From contig BNCN01000009.1 of assembly GCA_014656495.1 (NCBI GenBank), forward strand, positions 62,001 to 126,000: a DNA stretch of 64,000 nucleotides, in the 5' to 3' direction. This document shows, piece by piece, positions 62,972-64,000 of the stretch (positions are counted from its first letter, which is position 1; every line of letters begins with the position of its first letter). The DNA comes from Comamonas sp. KCTC 72670 (lineage in GTDB: Bacteria > Myxococcota > Myxococcia > Myxococcales > Myxococcaceae). The notes under the pieces are model-generated. The model saw only the letters and a list, made by a program, of their open reading frames with translations, made no database searches and was not told the DNA's origin. The translations under genes and the position numbers were made by a program.

Positions 62972-63988
62972 ATGCTGGATGCGCGAAGAGAGGCCCTGGA
63001 GGCGTTCCTGGCGGCGCAGGCGGGCGCTCGGTCAGCGCGAATCGATGACGCGCGGCTGCTCTCGGGCGGCGCCATTCAGGAGAACTGGCTGCTGTCGGCC
63101 ACGCTCACCGGTGGGCCGCATGCCGGCGTGTTGGAGTGCGTGCTGCGCGCGGATGCGCCTTCGGGGGTCTCCGTGTCGCACAGCCGCGCGCAGGAGTTCG
63201 CCTTGCTGCGGGTGGCCTTCCACGCCGGGGTGACGGTCCCCGAGCCTTTGTGGTTGGGCGACACGTCCGTGCTGGGCCGGGACTTCTTCGTGATGCGGAA
63301 GGCACGGGGAACGGCCGCCGCGCACCGGTTGATGAAGGAGCCTCACCTGGGCGGAGACCGGGAGCTGTTGGTGGAGCGCATCGGCGAGGAGATGGCGCGG
63401 CTGCATGCCATCCGCCCGCCGGTGGAGCGGCTGTCCTTCCTGCCCGCGCCCGTGCGTTCTCCCGCGCTCGAGGGCGTGAAGGCGTTCAGGCGCTTCCTGG
63501 ACGGACATCACACCGCGTTCCCGGCCCTGGAGTGGGGCCTCCGCTGGCTGGAGCGGAACGCGCCGGAGACGCCAGAGCCGGTGCTGGCGCATCGCGACTT
63601 CCGCACGGGCAACTACATGGTGGACGAGGCGGGGCTCACGGCCGTGCTGGACTGGGAGTTCTCGGGCTGGTCGGACCCGCTGGAGGACCTGGGCTGGTTC
63701 TGCGCGCGGTGCTGGCGCTTCGGTCAGCCCGGCAAGGAAGCGGGGGGCATCGGCTCACGGGAGGCGCTGTTCCGCGGCTATGAGCGCGTGAGTGGACGCC
63801 GGCTCGAACGGGACGCGGTGTTTTATTGGGAGGTGTATGCCCACGTGCGGTGGGCCGTCATCGCGGTGCAGCAGGGGGAGCGTCATGTGTCCGGCCAGGA
63901 GCCCTCCCTGGAGCTGGCGCTGACGGCGCACATCGTGCCGGAGCTGGAGCTGGAGATTCTTCGGATGACGGGAGGACGGCATGCGTGA
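62972..63988 (+). CDS. phosphotransferase family protein (APH-like, ACAD10/11-associated)
   Basis: 338 residues. The kinase-like core has the catalytic loop LAHRDFRTGNYM (His-x-Asp near residues 207-209) and the metal motif LDWEFSGWSDP. An early Gly-containing ILSGGAIQENWLLSA-like segment is the nucleotide loop. In this family the enzyme phosphorylates a hydroxyacyl-CoA so that the neighbouring dehydrogenase can remove the phosphate group, as in human ACAD10/11. It overlaps the next start by 8 bases. Confidence 0.82.
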   Translation: MLDARREALEAFLAAQAGARSARIDDARLLSGGAIQENWLLSATLTGGPHAGVLECVLRADAPSGVSVSHSRAQEFALLRVAFHAGVTVPEPLWLGDTSVLGRDFFVMRKARGTAAAHRLMKEPHLGGDRELLVERIGEEMARLHAIRPPVERLSFLPAPVRSPALEGVKAFRRFLDGHHTAFPALEWGLRWLERNAPETPEPVLAHRDFRTGNYMVDEAGLTAVLDWEFSGWSDPLEDLGWFCARCWRFGQPGKEAGGIGSREALFRGYERVSGRRLERDAVFYWEVYAHVRWAVIAVQQGERHVSGQEPSLELALTAHIVPELELEILRMTGGRHA

Positions 63989-64000
63989 ACGCCCGGATGG
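63981..64000 (+). CDS. start of a further operon gene, partial (possibly DUF6285)
   Basis: An ATG at 63981 lies inside the end of the phosphotransferase gene, in another frame, with GGAGG at 63971-63975. Only six whole codons (MRERPD) are visible. DUF6285 proteins often follow this phosphotransferase and begin with a similar short Arg/Pro/Asp motif, but the stretch is too short to prove it. Confidence 0.4.

Overview
The window is high-GC, GC3-rich bacterial chromosome that looks like a member of the Myxococcaceae (Myxococcus or a close relative). The case rests on a PilZ protein of the TIGR02266 type, a sigma factor resembling the myxococcal gmx1 (TIGR03001) group next to a zf-HC2 Ser/Thr kinase, a TIGR02270-like HEAT protein, many Cys-rich or unique lipoproteins, and toxin/immunity genes of the Imm11 (MXAN_0049-type) family. 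The species call is an inference from gene content. I saw no rRNA, tRNA, CRISPR array, insertion sequence or prophage gene, and no gene-free stretch longer than 300 bases.

Layout. 1-3.0 kb: a nitrate/sulfonate/taurine-type ABC importer (ATPase, permease, lipoprotein binding protein cut by the left edge). 3.0-7.0 kb: two small membrane proteins, then a glucose-dehydrogenase-like ADH and a GH15 glucoamylase/trehalase-like enzyme in one operon. 7.0-18.5 kb: a type VI secretion (T6SS) accessory/effector island. It holds a 900-aa unknown, a TIGR02270-like protein translationally coupled to a DUF4150 PAAR-like protein, a ketosynthase-fold protein without the catalytic Cys, an array of four Imm11-like genes with one orphan small gene, an AHH nuclease, an Imm49-like gene and a DUF2169 adaptor. 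The array is visibly less GC-rich than its surroundings. 18.6-29.4 kb: a nucleotidyltransferase-like protein, an APP1-type phosphatase, several secreted or lipidated proteins, polyphosphate kinase and a Cys-rich repeat lipoprotein. 29.6-36 kb: orphan histidine kinase, MBL hydrolase, cupin, PilZ protein, RtcB ligase. 36-39.7 kb: a Cys/His-rich secreted peptide, then a probable envelope signalling module (sigma factor, secreted PilN/CpaC-N-like protein, and a kinase with a zf-HC2 head and the same domain outside the membrane). 39.7-48.1 kb: DUF4142 protein, two thioesterases, a hydrolase, a giant TolB-propeller/amidohydrolase, a macro-domain protein and a lipoprotein. 48.1-55.1 kb: an acyclic-terpene/branched acyl-CoA cluster (SDR, TetR repressor with a perfect operator, AtuA-like, carboxylase beta and alpha subunits). 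55.2-58.5 kb: a second, compact toxin module (ketosynthase-like, AHH-type nuclease, Imm11, Imm49). 58.5-64 kb: MFS exporter, 2OG-Fe(II) oxygenase, and an SDR / acyl-CoA dehydrogenase / phosphotransferase operon running off the right edge.

The most notable point is that the two toxin modules, about 40 kb apart, contain the same four gene types. In the left copy the nuclease-Imm11 block is inverted and its immunity gene has been amplified to four copies. The ketosynthase-like proteins of both modules have lost the active-site Cys, so they are more likely effector chaperones or adaptors than enzymes.
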